DNA of 64,000 nt, taken from contig NZ_CP067100.1 of the NCBI RefSeq assembly GCF_016616235.1, positions 5,701,001 to 5,765,000 on the forward strand. Direction: 5' to 3'. This document shows, piece after piece, positions 37,993 to 46,314 of this stretch. The position numbers and the translations under genes were made by a program. The notes below the pieces were generated by a model. It did no database searches and was not told the DNA's origin. It saw nothing but the letters and a program-made list of their open reading frames with translations. Numbering within the stretch: position 1 is the stretch's first letter; every line of letters begins with the position of its first letter. This stretch comes from Bradyrhizobium diazoefficiens (GTDB lineage: Bacteria > Pseudomonadota > Alphaproteobacteria > Rhizobiales > Xanthobacteraceae).

Positions 37993-38054
37993 GACACCGA
38001 CGGGTTGCGGACGCAAAGATGCACGGTCGGGGAAGCCCCCGTTTCGGCGGTGTC
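37993..38054 (-). promoter_or_regulatory. Foldable narK leader (three-way junction)
   Basis: Outer arms GACACCG (37993-37999) and CGGTGTC (38048-38054) can pair and enclose two small hairpins: TTGC-GGAC-GCAA (38005-38016) and CGGGG-AAGC-CCCCG (38028-38041). In the narK transcript this lies 28 bases before the start codon. In related bacteria nas leaders are antiterminated by NasT; that role here is only a possibility, as no hexaloop pair of the ANTAR type could be picked out. Confidence 0.5.
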
Positions 38055-38098
38055 ACGATTTGAATGATTGACGGCGTCGCTGGCGTCAGAACCCCTAA

Positions 38099-38114
38099 TT
38101 CAAGCCCTGTGCCA
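38099..38114 (-). promoter_or_regulatory. Near-consensus sigma-54 promoter facing narK
   Basis: On the minus strand TGGCAC, five bases, then TTGAA. The -24 element is perfect; the -12 element has A in place of the conserved C of TTGCW. Transcription would start about 120 bases before narK. Nitrogen (NtrC) control of this operon is known in B. diazoefficiens, which supports the reading. Confidence 0.5.
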
Positions 38115-38242
38115 AATCGCGAGGCGCGATAAAAATCATCATTTTCAAAGGCTTGCGATGAATGATGAAATATTGATCACGCCTACAATTGCATCAAAAA
38201 TTTGCGGGACGCTCATTTCTTGAATAGCGATTCGCCCGTTGA

Positions 38243-38257
38243 TTGTGCGGCGCACAA
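38243..38257. promoter_or_regulatory. Palindrome between the nitrate promoters
   Basis: TTGTGC-GGC-GCACAA is a perfect inverted repeat in the middle of the 680-base control region between narK and the FNT gene. It contains GCAC/GTGC cores like NtrC half-sites. A second inverted pair, TCATCATT (38136-38143) and AATGATGA (38161-38168), lies closer to narK. The rest of the region is AT-richer than the genes and shows no supported gene. Confidence 0.45.
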
Positions 38258-38382
38258 GGCTTGGGCATGCGCCCGTTTTTTCGCCATCGCGCGATCGGCC
38301 CAAGGTCGATCAGGCCTGCACGAAGGGGCCCATCTCCTGTCCAACAAGCAAAATTCCGGACCGCGTCGCCCTGCCCGCCGTC

Positions 38383-38398
38383 TGGCACGTCGATTGCT
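38383..38398 (+). promoter_or_regulatory. Sigma-54 promoter (exact -24/-12 match)
   Basis: TGGCAC-GTCGA-TTGCT matches the TGGCAC-N5-TTGCW consensus at every conserved base. It points to the formate/nitrite channel gene; transcription would start near 38410, leaving a leader of about 235 bases. This implies activation by NtrC or a similar enhancer-binding protein under nitrogen limitation. Confidence 0.8.
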
Positions 38399-38425
38399 TC
38401 ATGATGCCTGGTCAACGATGACTGA

Positions 38426-38517
38426 CAGTGAGCCGGAGCGTTGAGCCACCGAGGGTCACTGGGATAGCGAAGCCTGTTCGCTGGTCCGCCGAGGCGCGGT
38501 CATCGTGACGCTATCCC
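38426..38517 (+). promoter_or_regulatory. Structured 5' leader of the FNT gene with competing stems
   Basis: CAGTGA/TCACTG (38426-38431, 38456-38461) forms one stem. GGGATAGCG (38461-38469) can pair with CGCTATCCC (38509-38517), but its AGCGAA end (38466-38471) can instead pair with TTCGCT (38477-38482). CCGC-CGAGGC-GCGG (38486-38499) is a further hairpin. The shared arm makes two folds mutually exclusive, a layout seen in attenuators and riboswitches. No family is recognised. Confidence 0.45.
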
Positions 38518-38644
38518 TTGCCATATCGATGTCCTTGCTCTGGCACGCGCTCCCGACCATCGGGCGCGTCGCTCACTGGTCTGACAGAGGCGCCGGTCCA
38601 GTACGGGCCGCGTCGATCGTTCACATGAGCAAAAGGAACAATTG

Positions 38645-39484
38645 ATGTCGTATCTCGCGCCTTCGGAATTCGTCACCAAGATGGTGGATGCGGGCGAGTC
38701 CAAGATCTTCATGTCCACCCGGGATACCATCATCCGCGCCTACATGGCCGGCGCGATCCTCACGCTCGGCGCATGGTTCGCCATCACGATCAACGTCAAC
38801 ACGGGCCAGCCGCTGATCGGCGCGATGCTGTTTCCCGTCGGCTTCATCATGTTGTACCTGCTCGGCTTCGATCTGCTCACCGGCGTGTTCGTGCTCTCGC
38901 CGCTCGCCTTGATCGACAAGCGTCCCGGCGTCACGCTTGGCGGCGTCCTGCGCAACTGGGGCCTGGTCTTCGTCGGCAACTTCGCTGGCGCCATCACCGT
39001 CGCCTTCATGATGGCCTTCGTCACGACGTTCGGTTTCACGCAAGAGCCCGACAAGGTCGGCGCCGCCATCGGCAACATCGGTGAAGGCCGAACGCTCGGC
39101 TATGCCGCGCATGGCGCCGCCGGCATGGCAACGCTGTTCATGCGCGGCATGCTCTGCAACTGGATGGTCTCGACCGGGGTCGTCGGCGCCATGGTCTCGA
39201 CCTCGGTCCCCGGCAAGGTCATCGCGATGTGGATGCCCATCATGCTGTTCTTCTACATGGTGTTCGAGCATTCGGTCGTGAACATGTTCCTGTTCCCGTC
39301 GGGCCTGATGCTGCACGCAAAATTCTCGATCCTGGACTATCTGATCTGGAACGAGATCCCGACCGTGCTCGGCAACCTCGTCGGCGGCCTCGCCTTCACC
39401 GGGATGACGCTCTACGCCACGCACGTCATGACCAAGCCGAAGCGCCAGGCCGGCAAGGCCACGCCGCCCCGCGTTGCGGCCTGA
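38645..39484 (+). CDS. Formate/nitrite transporter (FNT/FocA-NirC) family channel
   Basis: This 279-residue inner-membrane protein has about six helices. The FNT hallmarks are the GNFAGAI segment near residue 115 and RGMLCNWMVSTGV near 170, the helix-5 stretch after the pore loop. Next to the nitrate operon it most likely moves nitrite. The ATG follows AAAGGA at good spacing; a TTG one codon earlier is less likely. It is expressed from the sigma-54 promoter at 38383 and followed by a hairpin and the PP2C-kinase gene. Confidence 0.9.
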   Translation: MSYLAPSEFVTKMVDAGESKIFMSTRDTIIRAYMAGAILTLGAWFAITINVNTGQPLIGAMLFPVGFIMLYLLGFDLLTGVFVLSPLALIDKRPGVTLGGVLRNWGLVFVGNFAGAITVAFMMAFVTTFGFTQEPDKVGAAIGNIGEGRTLGYAAHGAAGMATLFMRGMLCNWMVSTGVVGAMVSTSVPGKVIAMWMPIMLFFYMVFEHSVVNMFLFPSGLMLHAKFSILDYLIWNEIPTVLGNLVGGLAFTGMTLYATHVMTKPKRQAGKATPPRVAA

Positions 39485-39500
39485 TCTCACGCACCTCAAC

Positions 39501-39535
39501 AAGGGAGCCTCGCCCGGTCAGGGTGAAGCTCCCTT
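39501..39535 (+). terminator. Hairpin between the FNT and PP2C-kinase genes
   Basis: AAGGGAGC (39501-39508) pairs with GCTCCCTT (39528-39535); inside, GCCC and GGGT can pair. It ends in a short T run only (CTTTGCC), so it may be a weak terminator or an mRNA-processing hairpin that lowers expression of the next gene. Confidence 0.5.
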
Positions 39536-39545
39536 TGCCTCGGTG

Positions 39546-41282
39546 ATGACGATGTCCCGCGGACTCCATATCTCGGTCGGCCAGCACTCAGACAAGGGCC
39601 GCAAGCCCGTCAACCAGGATTTTCACGGCATCCTGATTCCGGACGAGCCGCTGCTCAGCTTGAAGGGCATCGCGGCCGTCCTCGCCGACGGCATCTCCAG
39701 CAGCACGGTGAGCCAGATCGCCAGCGAGTCGGCGGTCAAGAGCTTCCTGATGGACTATTACTGCACGTCGCAATCCTGGACGGTGAAGACGTCCGCCCGC
39801 CGCGTGCTGGACGCCACCAATTCCTGGCTGCACGCACAGACGCGCAAGAGCCAATATGCCTATGACCGCGACAAGGGCTATGTCTGCACGCTGAGCGCCA
39901 TGGTCATCAAGGCGACAACCGCTCACATCTTCCACGTCGGCGACTGCCGCGTCTACCGCGTCGCCGGCAAGGCGCTCGAGCAGCTGACCGACGATCACCG
40001 CATCATCGTGTCCTCGGAGCAGACCTATCTCGGCCGCGCGCTCGGCATTAATCCGCAGCTCGAAATCGACTACCAGGCCGTCGAGGTCCAGGCCGGTGAC
40101 ACCTTCCTGCTGGCAACCGACGGCGCCTACGAATTCGTCGATGCTCGTTTCGTCACGAGCGCCATCAACGAGCATGCAGCCGAGCTCGACGGGGCGGCGA
40201 AGGCGATCGTCGAGGAGGCCTACCGGCGCGGCAGCGACGACAACATCACCGTCCAGATTCTCCGCATCGACGCGGTGCCGCAGCGCGAGCCCTCAGGCAT
40301 CTTCAACCAGAGCTCGGAACTGCCGCTTCCGCCGCTGCCGGAGCCGCGCGCGATCTTCGACGGCTACAGGATCATCCGGGAAATCCACGGCAGCAGCCGC
40401 AGTCACATCTATCTCGCCGTCGACACCGAAACCGAGCAGCCGGTCGCGCTCAAACTGCCGTCGATCGACCTGCGCGACAACGCTGCTTACCTGAAGCGCT
40501 TCCTGATGGAGGAATGGATCGCGCGCCGGATCGACAGCCCGCACGTGCTCAAACCGCTGTCACAGTCGCGGCGGCGCGGCTATCTCTACGTCGCCACCGA
40601 ATTCGTCGAAGGGCAGACCCTGAAGCAGTGGATGACCGACAATCCACGCCCCGATCTCGAAACCGTGCGTGGCCTGATCGAGCAGATCGCGGCGGGCCTG
40701 CGCGCCTTCCACCGCATGGAGATGCTGCATCAGGATCTCAGGCCGGACAACATCCTGATCGACAAGACCGGCACCGCGAAGATCATCGACTTCGGTTCGG
40801 CCAGGGTCGCCGGCGTCGCCGAGGCCGCGCCGCCGGATGAGACCGACGACATCCTGGGAACGGTGCAGTACACCGCGCCGGAATATTTTCTCGGGCAAGG
40901 CGGCTCGCCGCGCTCCGACATGTTTTCGCTGGCCGTGATCTGCTACCAGATGCTGACCGGCAAGCTCCCCTACGGCACCCAGGTCGCCAGGATCCGGCGC
41001 AAGGCGGACGTACGGCGGCTCAAATATCGCCCGGCCGACGACGACCGCAACGTGCCCGCCTGGATCGACGGCGCGCTGCGCCGCGCGCTGCATCCTGATC
41101 CCTACAAGCGCCACGAGGACCTGTCCGAATTCGTCTTCGAGCTGCGCACGCCCAATCCGGCCTATCTCGACACGCGGATCACGCCCCTCTTGGAGCGCAG
41201 CCCGCTGATGTTCTGGAAACTGACCTCGGCGGCGCTCGCCTGCGCCGTCGTCGTGCTGCTGGCATTGCTGCACGCGCGCTGA
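39546..41282 (+). CDS. PP2C phosphatase-Ser/Thr protein kinase fusion linked to nitrate assimilation
   Basis: This 578-residue protein has three parts. A PP2C-type phosphatase covers about 8-245, with metal-binding Asp25 (VNQDF), Asp48 (LADGIS), Asp192 (ATDGAY) and the SDDNIT motif at 230-235. A protein kinase covers about 272-530: Lys303 (ALKLP), catalytic HQDLRPDN at 395-402 and DFG at 415-417, APEYF at 445-449. A C-terminal membrane helix follows (about 553-575). The HQD replaces the usual HRD, and the glycine loop (HGSSRS) is unusual. Pseudomonas aeruginosa has a similar kinase gene (PA1782) in its nitrate assimilation cluster. The start is uncertain: ATG at 39546 or 39552. Confidence 0.88.
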   Translation: MTMSRGLHISVGQHSDKGRKPVNQDFHGILIPDEPLLSLKGIAAVLADGISSSTVSQIASESAVKSFLMDYYCTSQSWTVKTSARRVLDATNSWLHAQTRKSQYAYDRDKGYVCTLSAMVIKATTAHIFHVGDCRVYRVAGKALEQLTDDHRIIVSSEQTYLGRALGINPQLEIDYQAVEVQAGDTFLLATDGAYEFVDARFVTSAINEHAAELDGAAKAIVEEAYRRGSDDNITVQILRIDAVPQREPSGIFNQSSELPLPPLPEPRAIFDGYRIIREIHGSSRSHIYLAVDTETEQPVALKLPSIDLRDNAAYLKRFLMEEWIARRIDSPHVLKPLSQSRRRGYLYVATEFVEGQTLKQWMTDNPRPDLETVRGLIEQIAAGLRAFHRMEMLHQDLRPDNILIDKTGTAKIIDFGSARVAGVAEAAPPDETDDILGTVQYTAPEYFLGQGGSPRSDMFSLAVICYQMLTGKLPYGTQVARIRRKADVRRLKYRPADDDRNVPAWIDGALRRALHPDPYKRHEDLSEFVFELRTPNPAYLDTRITPLLERSPLMFWKLTSAALACAVVVLLALLHAR

Positions 41283-41309
41283 TCGGGAGCGTCGCACAGG
41301 CCCCGGCGA

Positions 41310-41966
41310 TCACCACGTGATTAGCGGAGAGCGATGCAGCCACGCATCGGCGCGCACCTGATCCAGGACAAATCTCGCAACGTCTTCCCGCGATATGGAT
41401 CCGCCATGGAAGCCGGACAGATCGGTGAGCGCCCTGACGGCGCCGCTGCCGGGCTTGTTGTTCAGAATGGAAGGCCGAACGAGAATCCAATCGAGTCCGC
41501 TGTCTCTGACGATCGCCTCCTGCCGGTTCTTGTCGGCATACACTTTGCGCAAAAGCAGCGGGAAGATCAGCTTATCGAAAACAAACCCGCCATGGCTGGC
41601 ACTGTCGCCGGCGCCGATGCCTGTGATGCAGATCAGACGCGAGACCTCCTCCGCTTTCATCGCGTTCACAAGCGCGCGCGTCCCGGTCGAGAGCAGCGTC
41701 ACCTCGCGGAACGGACTGGCCGGCGTGCCGAGTGCGCTGACCACGGCATCCCGGCCTTTGAGCGCCTCGCGCAGGGCGGACTCGTCGCGGGCATCACCGA
41801 TGACGAGGTTCGCGCCCTTCAGATCGCCCGCCTTTTCGGCGGACCGCACGAGCACGGTGACGTCGTGGCCTCGCGCGGCGGCCTGGCTGACGATCAGGCG
41901 ACCGGTGGCTCCGGTCGCGCCAAGGACCAGGAGCTTCGGCGGATCAGGGGCAGTCGAATGAGTCAT
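41310..41966 (-). CDS. NAD(P)-binding SDR-like protein (NAD(P)H-binding family)
   Basis: This is a 218-residue single-domain Rossmann protein. The dinucleotide motif VLGATGATGR is at about 14-23, and VSALGTPASPF and LICITGIGAG follow where NmrA/YwnB-like proteins have their core. No Tyr-x-x-x-Lys pair is evident, so it may be a sensor or an atypical reductase. It lies 35 bases downstream of another SDR-like gene on the same strand, and both are divergent from a LysR gene. Confidence 0.8.
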   Translation of the reverse strand: MTHSTAPDPPKLLVLGATGATGRLIVSQAAARGHDVTVLVRSAEKAGDLKGANLVIGDARDESALREALKGRDAVVSALGTPASPFREVTLLSTGTRALVNAMKAEEVSRLICITGIGAGDSASHGGFVFDKLIFPLLLRKVYADKNRQEAIVRDSGLDWILVRPSILNNKPGSGAVRALTDLSGFHGGSISREDVARFVLDQVRADAWLHRSPLITW

Positions 41967-42001
41967 GACGGAATTCCCTCTTGTTGGATTGCGGATTGTG
42001 A

Positions 42002-42871
42002 TCAGGCCGAAGCCGCGATCTCGGAAACGAAGTCGCGATAGGTGCGCAGCGGACGGCCCAAGAGCGCGGTCAGACGCGCGACGTCGCCCGCCTCCGGGAT
42101 CATTCCTTCGGTGAGGAAACGCTCGCTCATCAGCCGCATGTCGAAGGCCATCCAGCTCGGCATAAATTGCCTGAGGTTCTTCTCGAAGCCGGCGGTATCG
42201 TCGCCGGGATAGGTGATCGTGCGACCGAGCACCTCCGACCAGACCGCAGCGGCTTTCGCGCCGGTCAGCGTGTCGGGACCGACGAGGTTGATGCGCTCGA
42301 CCGGAAGCGACGTTGCGGATCGCTCGCGGCGGACGAGCTCGATGGCGGCGACCTCGCCGATGTCGCGCGCGTCGATCATGGCGAGGCCCTTGCTGCCGAT
42401 CGGCATGGGGTAGACGCCGTAGCCGGTCACCACGTCCTTGACCGTGAGATCGTTGTTCATGAAGTAGGCGGGACGCAGGATGGTGGCGTTGAAGCCCATC
42501 TGCTCGATCATCCGCTCGACGCCGAATTTACCCGCGAAATGCGGCACGTTCACGTAGCGGTCACTGTGGATCACCGAGAGGTAGACGACCCGCTCGACGC
42601 CCGCCTCGCGGGCCAGATTGAGCGCGATCAGCGCCTGCGTGAATTCGTCTGTGACCACTGCGTTAAGCAGGAACAGGGTGGAGACTCCACGAAAAGCGCC
42701 GCGGAGCGCGTCGATGTCGAGCAGGTCGCCCTGCACGACGGTGACATCAGCCGGAAGGTTTGCCTTGGCGGGATCGCGGACGAGAGCGCGCACCGCAGCG
42801 CCGCGCTTGACGAGCTGTTCGACAACTTGGCGGCCGATGGTGCCGGTGGCGCCGGTAACGAGAATGGTCAT
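42002..42871 (-). CDS. NmrA-like NAD(P)-binding protein
   Basis: This 289-residue protein begins with TILVTGATGTIGRQVVEQL, the NmrA/atypical SDR cofactor motif, followed by VVQGDLLDIDALRGAFRGV and LNLAREAGVERVVYLSVIH. YFMNNDL near residue 138 and INLVGPDTLTG near 194 are also typical. Such proteins bind NAD(P) and act as quinone reductases or redox sensors. The ATG at 42871 has GGAG eight bases before; a GTG three codons earlier is the alternative. Divergent from the LysR gene, which probably controls it. Confidence 0.83.
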   Translation of the reverse strand: MTILVTGATGTIGRQVVEQLVKRGAAVRALVRDPAKANLPADVTVVQGDLLDIDALRGAFRGVSTLFLLNAVVTDEFTQALIALNLAREAGVERVVYLSVIHSDRYVNVPHFAGKFGVERMIEQMGFNATILRPAYFMNNDLTVKDVVTGYGVYPMPIGSKGLAMIDARDIGEVAAIELVRRERSATSLPVERINLVGPDTLTGAKAAAVWSEVLGRTITYPGDDTAGFEKNLRQFMPSWMAFDMRLMSERFLTEGMIPEAGDVARLTALLGRPLRTYRDFVSEIAASA

Positions 42872-42974
42872 GGGAATCACTCCGGGTTGGGGTCAGAAGA
42901 CACCCGGCAAAATAGTGATCCACATTTGGACCGATAGACGATATATCTAGACAGACCGTCTCGCTGGTGGAACC

Positions 42975-43868
42975 ATGGACCTGCTCGCACTCGCCGATTT
43001 CAATCTCGTCGCCCGGCACGGCGGGTTCGGTCGGGCTGCGCGGGCCGCTGGGCGCCCGAAAGCCACCCTGTCCCGAAGGGTCGCCGAGCTCGAGGCCGCG
43101 CTCGACCTGCGGCTGTTCGAGCGTGGCGCGCGCGCCCTGAAACTCACCCAGGAAGGACGCGCCCTTTACGAGCGGACGGCGTCCTTGCTCACCGAGCTCG
43201 ATGAGACGGCAGCAGCAATTGCTTCGGGCGGGGACAGGCCGCACGGCAGGCTGCGGATCAGCGCGCCGCTGCTGTTCTCGCAGACCGCGATGGGCAAGCT
43301 CGCGGCCGGCTTCGCGCTCAAATGTCCGCAGGTCCGGCTAGAGGTCACGACGGAAGATCGCGCCGTCGACATGGTGGAGGAAGGCTACGACCTGGTGATC
43401 CGGGTTAATCCCGATCCGGACGAAAGCCTTGTCGGACGAATCTTTCTGCGCGATCGGCTGGTGGCGGTGGCGAGCCCCGAGCTGAAACGACCGAGGGACA
43501 ATCTCGCTGTGCCGGCTGTCATGCGCGGAGCGGGCGACCAGATAACAACCTGGGAAGTGACAGGGCCAAGCGGAAGAGCGCACATCGCGGTTGATCCGGT
43601 CCTTCGCCTGTCATCGCTCATCATGGTCCGCGATGCGGTCCGGGCGGGCGTCGGCGCCGGACGGCTCCCGGTGTCCCTGGTCAGTCACGACCTCGCCGCC
43701 GGCACGCTAGTGCATTGGGGCGACATCGACGGACCAGAGATCGCGTTGTGGACACTCTATCCATCTCGCCGGTTTTTGAGCGCGCGCGTATCTGCCTTCC
43801 TCGACTATATGAAGGAGGCCTTCCCCATGGGGACGCCTGACGAGCTGGCGGCCTTTATCGGGAGCTGA
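42975..43868 (+). CDS. LysR family transcriptional regulator
   Basis: This 297-residue regulator has the helix-turn-helix at about 1-60 (FNLVARHGGFGRAARAAGRPKATLSRRVAELEAAL) and a periplasmic-binding-protein-like effector domain (about 88-290), with RLRISAPLLFS and EEGYDLVIRV typical of the CrgA/AaeR-like branch. The gap of 103 bases to the divergent NmrA-like gene contains GATATATC near 42938. Probable activator or repressor of the two SDR-like genes. Confidence 0.9.
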   Translation: MDLLALADFNLVARHGGFGRAARAAGRPKATLSRRVAELEAALDLRLFERGARALKLTQEGRALYERTASLLTELDETAAAIASGGDRPHGRLRISAPLLFSQTAMGKLAAGFALKCPQVRLEVTTEDRAVDMVEEGYDLVIRVNPDPDESLVGRIFLRDRLVAVASPELKRPRDNLAVPAVMRGAGDQITTWEVTGPSGRAHIAVDPVLRLSSLIMVRDAVRAGVGAGRLPVSLVSHDLAAGTLVHWGDIDGPEIALWTLYPSRRFLSARVSAFLDYMKEAFPMGTPDELAAFIGS

Positions 43869-43896
43869 GAGGCGACGCGCGCTGGTCGGCCTTTCG

Positions 43897-44814
43897 TCAC
43901 GCCGGCTCCGCCGCCTTCACGCCGAGCGGTTTCGGCGCCATGCCGCCGCCGGGCTTGAGGTGGAATTCGTAAGTCATCAGGTGCCACTGCCCGTTTGCCT
44001 TGGTGCCGTCGGGCATCGTCGCATCGTTGCGCGGCTCGACCTTGGCGACGAGGTCGTCCTTGACCCCGAACACCACGTCGGAATCCAGATATTTGTCGCC
44101 GTCCATGAAGACGTGGGTGATCAGCGGCTCATAGCCCTTGGCGTTCACCAGGAAATGCACATGCGCCGGGCGCATCGGATGGCGCCTGGTCTGCACGATC
44201 ATCTCGCCAACCGGACCATCGGTCGGGATCGGATAGCTGCACGGCAAAATGGTGCGGAAGAAGAAGCGGCCGTCATCATCGGTGATGAAGCGCGCCCGCG
44301 CCGAGGCGCCGACCTCGTCATAGTTCGGCTTCTGTGAATCGTAAAAGCCGTCGTCGTCGGCGTGCCAGACGTCGACAGGGACATTCGCGAGCGGCTTGCC
44401 CTGCAGGTCGGTGACGCGGCTCTGCACGAACATCCGTTCGCCGGTCTGGTTGTTCGGCGAGATGTCGGTGCCGTGCGCCGTCACCTTGTGCTCGCCGACA
44501 TAGAACGGGCCGAGCACCGTGGTCTGGGTGGCGCCGTCGCGGTCCCTGTGGTTGACCGCGTCGACCAGCATGGAGACGCCGAGTACGTCGGACAGCAGGA
44601 TGAACTCCTGGCGGGTGTCGGTGCATTTCTGCCCCGTGCGGGTCAGGAAGTCGATGGCGTATTCCCATTCCTCGAAGGTGAGACCGGTCCTGCTCACGTA
44701 ATCGTGCAGCGACTTCACCAATTCCTGGAGCAGGAATTTTGCGCGCGGATTCGGTGTCTGGTCAAAGCTCCGGACGACGGCTTCGGTGAGTTCGGTCTCG
44801 TTGAATTGGGTCAT
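43897..44814 (-). CDS. Intradiol ring-cleavage dioxygenase, hydroxyquinol 1,2-dioxygenase-like
   Basis: This 305-residue non-haem Fe(III) enzyme has an N-terminal helical dimerisation domain (about 1-100), then the catalytic beta-sandwich. Expected iron ligands are Tyr158 (DDDGFYDS), Tyr194 (CSYPIPTDG), His218 and His220 (RPAHVHF). LGPFYV and VDVWHADDDG are typical of catechol/hydroxyquinol dioxygenases. No maleylacetate reductase or other ring-cleavage genes are adjacent, so hydroxyquinol over catechol is a resemblance-based choice. Confidence 0.87.
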   Translation of the reverse strand: MTQFNETELTEAVVRSFDQTPNPRAKFLLQELVKSLHDYVSRTGLTFEEWEYAIDFLTRTGQKCTDTRQEFILLSDVLGVSMLVDAVNHRDRDGATQTTVLGPFYVGEHKVTAHGTDISPNNQTGERMFVQSRVTDLQGKPLANVPVDVWHADDDGFYDSQKPNYDEVGASARARFITDDDGRFFFRTILPCSYPIPTDGPVGEMIVQTRRHPMRPAHVHFLVNAKGYEPLITHVFMDGDKYLDSDVVFGVKDDLVAKVEPRNDATMPDGTKANGQWHLMTYEFHLKPGGGMAPKPLGVKAAEPA

Positions 44815-44976
44815 GATGGGTTTGCCCTGCGCTTTCTCGTTGGCCCCTGACGGGCTCTCTGGAGGCGTTCCAAGGTGCAGCCTACACCAGTGAGCGGGCT
44901 GGCGTTAAGCGCAACCAGCTTGGAAAGGGACCACCACTTCGGCTATCAACGCTAACAAAACTGCCCGGAGGAACTG

Positions 44977-46251
44977 ATGCTCGCCCCCACCCCCGCCTCG
45001 CCCGAATCCGTCGGCATGTCCAAGGCCGCGCTCGACCGTGTCGATGCACACCTGAAGAGCCGCTACATCGACCCCGGCCGCTTCCCGGGCGCGCATCTTC
45101 TGGTCTACCGCCGCGGCAAGGTCGCGCACAGCTCGGTCCAGGGCCTTGCCGATGTCGAGCGCAAGGTGCCGGTCAAGGACGACACCATCTACCGCATCTA
45201 TTCCATGACCAAGCCGCTCACCAGCGTCGCCTTCATGATGCTGGTCGAGCAGGGCCTCGTCGCGATCGACGAGCCTGTCGCAAAGTACATTCCGGAATGG
45301 AAGGATCTCGGCGTGTTCGTCGCCGGCACCGCGCCCGCGTTCCTGACCCGGCCGCCGACCCGGCCGATGCTGATCGTCGACCTCTTGCGTCACACCTCCG
45401 GACTGACTTACGGCTTCCAGCAGCGCTCCAATGTCGATGCCGCCTATCGCGGCGAGAAGATCGGCGAGGTCGAGAAGTCAGGCACGCTCCAGACCATGAT
45501 CGAGGGCCTGGCAAAGATCCCGCTCGAGTTCTCGCCGGGCGAAGCCTGGAACTACTCGGTCTCGACCGACGTGCTCGGCTACCTCGTTGGCAAGATCTCG
45601 GGCGTTCCGTTCGAGCAGTTCCTTAAAGCACGCATCCTCGATCCGCTCGGCATGACCGACACCGACTTCCATGTCCCGGCGTCCAAGGCGCACCGTTTCG
45701 CCGCCTGCTACTCGGCCGATCCCGGCGGCGGCATGACCTTCCATGCCGGCCAGCGCCGCGAGGGCCTGACGCTCCAGGACGACCCGACGACGAGCTCGTT
45801 TCTCACCCCGCCCTCCTTCATCTCCGGCGGCGGCGGGCTGTGCTCGACGGTAGCCGACTATCTCACCTTCTGCCGTGCGCTGCTCAATGGCGGCGAGCTC
45901 GGCGGCGTCAGGCTAATCGGCCCGAAGACGCTGGCGCTGATGACGAGCAATCACATTCCCGGCGGACGTTCGCTTCCGGAGGTGTCGCGCTCGCTGTTCT
46001 CCGAAGCCGCCTATAACGGCATCGGCTTTGGCCTCGGCTTCGCCGTGACCATGCGCCCGGCGGAGACGCTAATCGCCGGCAGCCCCGGCGAATACAATTG
46101 GGGCGGCGCGGCAACGACCTCGTTCTGGATCGATCCGGCCGAGGAGCTGATCGCGATCTTCATGACGCAGGTGCTGCCGTCGAGCGCCTATCCGATCCGG
46201 CGCGAGCTGCGCAGCATGGTCTATGCCGCGATCACCCAGAGCAACCTCTGA
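44977..46251 (+). CDS. Serine hydrolase, beta-lactamase (class C/esterase EstB) family
   Basis: This 424-residue protein has the active-site SMTK motif at 76-79 (Ser76, Lys79), Tyr193 in the WNYSVSTDVLG motif as the general base, and GGGGLCSTVADYLTF later. The length and lack of a signal peptide favour a cytoplasmic esterase or transesterase over a beta-lactamase. No partner gene is obvious; a strong terminator follows. Confidence 0.87.
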   Translation: MLAPTPASPESVGMSKAALDRVDAHLKSRYIDPGRFPGAHLLVYRRGKVAHSSVQGLADVERKVPVKDDTIYRIYSMTKPLTSVAFMMLVEQGLVAIDEPVAKYIPEWKDLGVFVAGTAPAFLTRPPTRPMLIVDLLRHTSGLTYGFQQRSNVDAAYRGEKIGEVEKSGTLQTMIEGLAKIPLEFSPGEAWNYSVSTDVLGYLVGKISGVPFEQFLKARILDPLGMTDTDFHVPASKAHRFAACYSADPGGGMTFHAGQRREGLTLQDDPTTSSFLTPPSFISGGGGLCSTVADYLTFCRALLNGGELGGVRLIGPKTLALMTSNHIPGGRSLPEVSRSLFSEAAYNGIGFGLGFAVTMRPAETLIAGSPGEYNWGGAATTSFWIDPAEELIAIFMTQVLPSSAYPIRRELRSMVYAAITQSNL

Positions 46252-46268
46252 GATCGCGCACGTGTCGG

Positions 46269-46311
46269 GCAGCGGGGCTCCGCGAGCGATCGCGAAGCCC
46301 CGCTGCTTTTT
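46269..46311 (+). terminator. Rho-independent terminator of the serine hydrolase gene
   Basis: Stem GCAGCGGGGCT/AGCCCCGCTGC with an inner CGCGA-GCGA-TCGCG extension, followed by TTTTT. It starts 17 bases past the stop codon. Confidence 0.92.
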
Positions 46312-46314
46312 CGT

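Noticed and set aside
38531..38560. A second TGGCAC in the FNT leader as another sigma-54 promoter
   Set aside because: The sequence five bases on is CCCGA, not TTGCW, so the -12 element is missing.
38025..38640. ANTAR (NasT/NasR) tandem hexaloop RNA in the nitrate leaders
   Set aside because: Hairpins were found on both strands, but no pair of hexaloops with the expected A1/G4 bases could be identified by eye.
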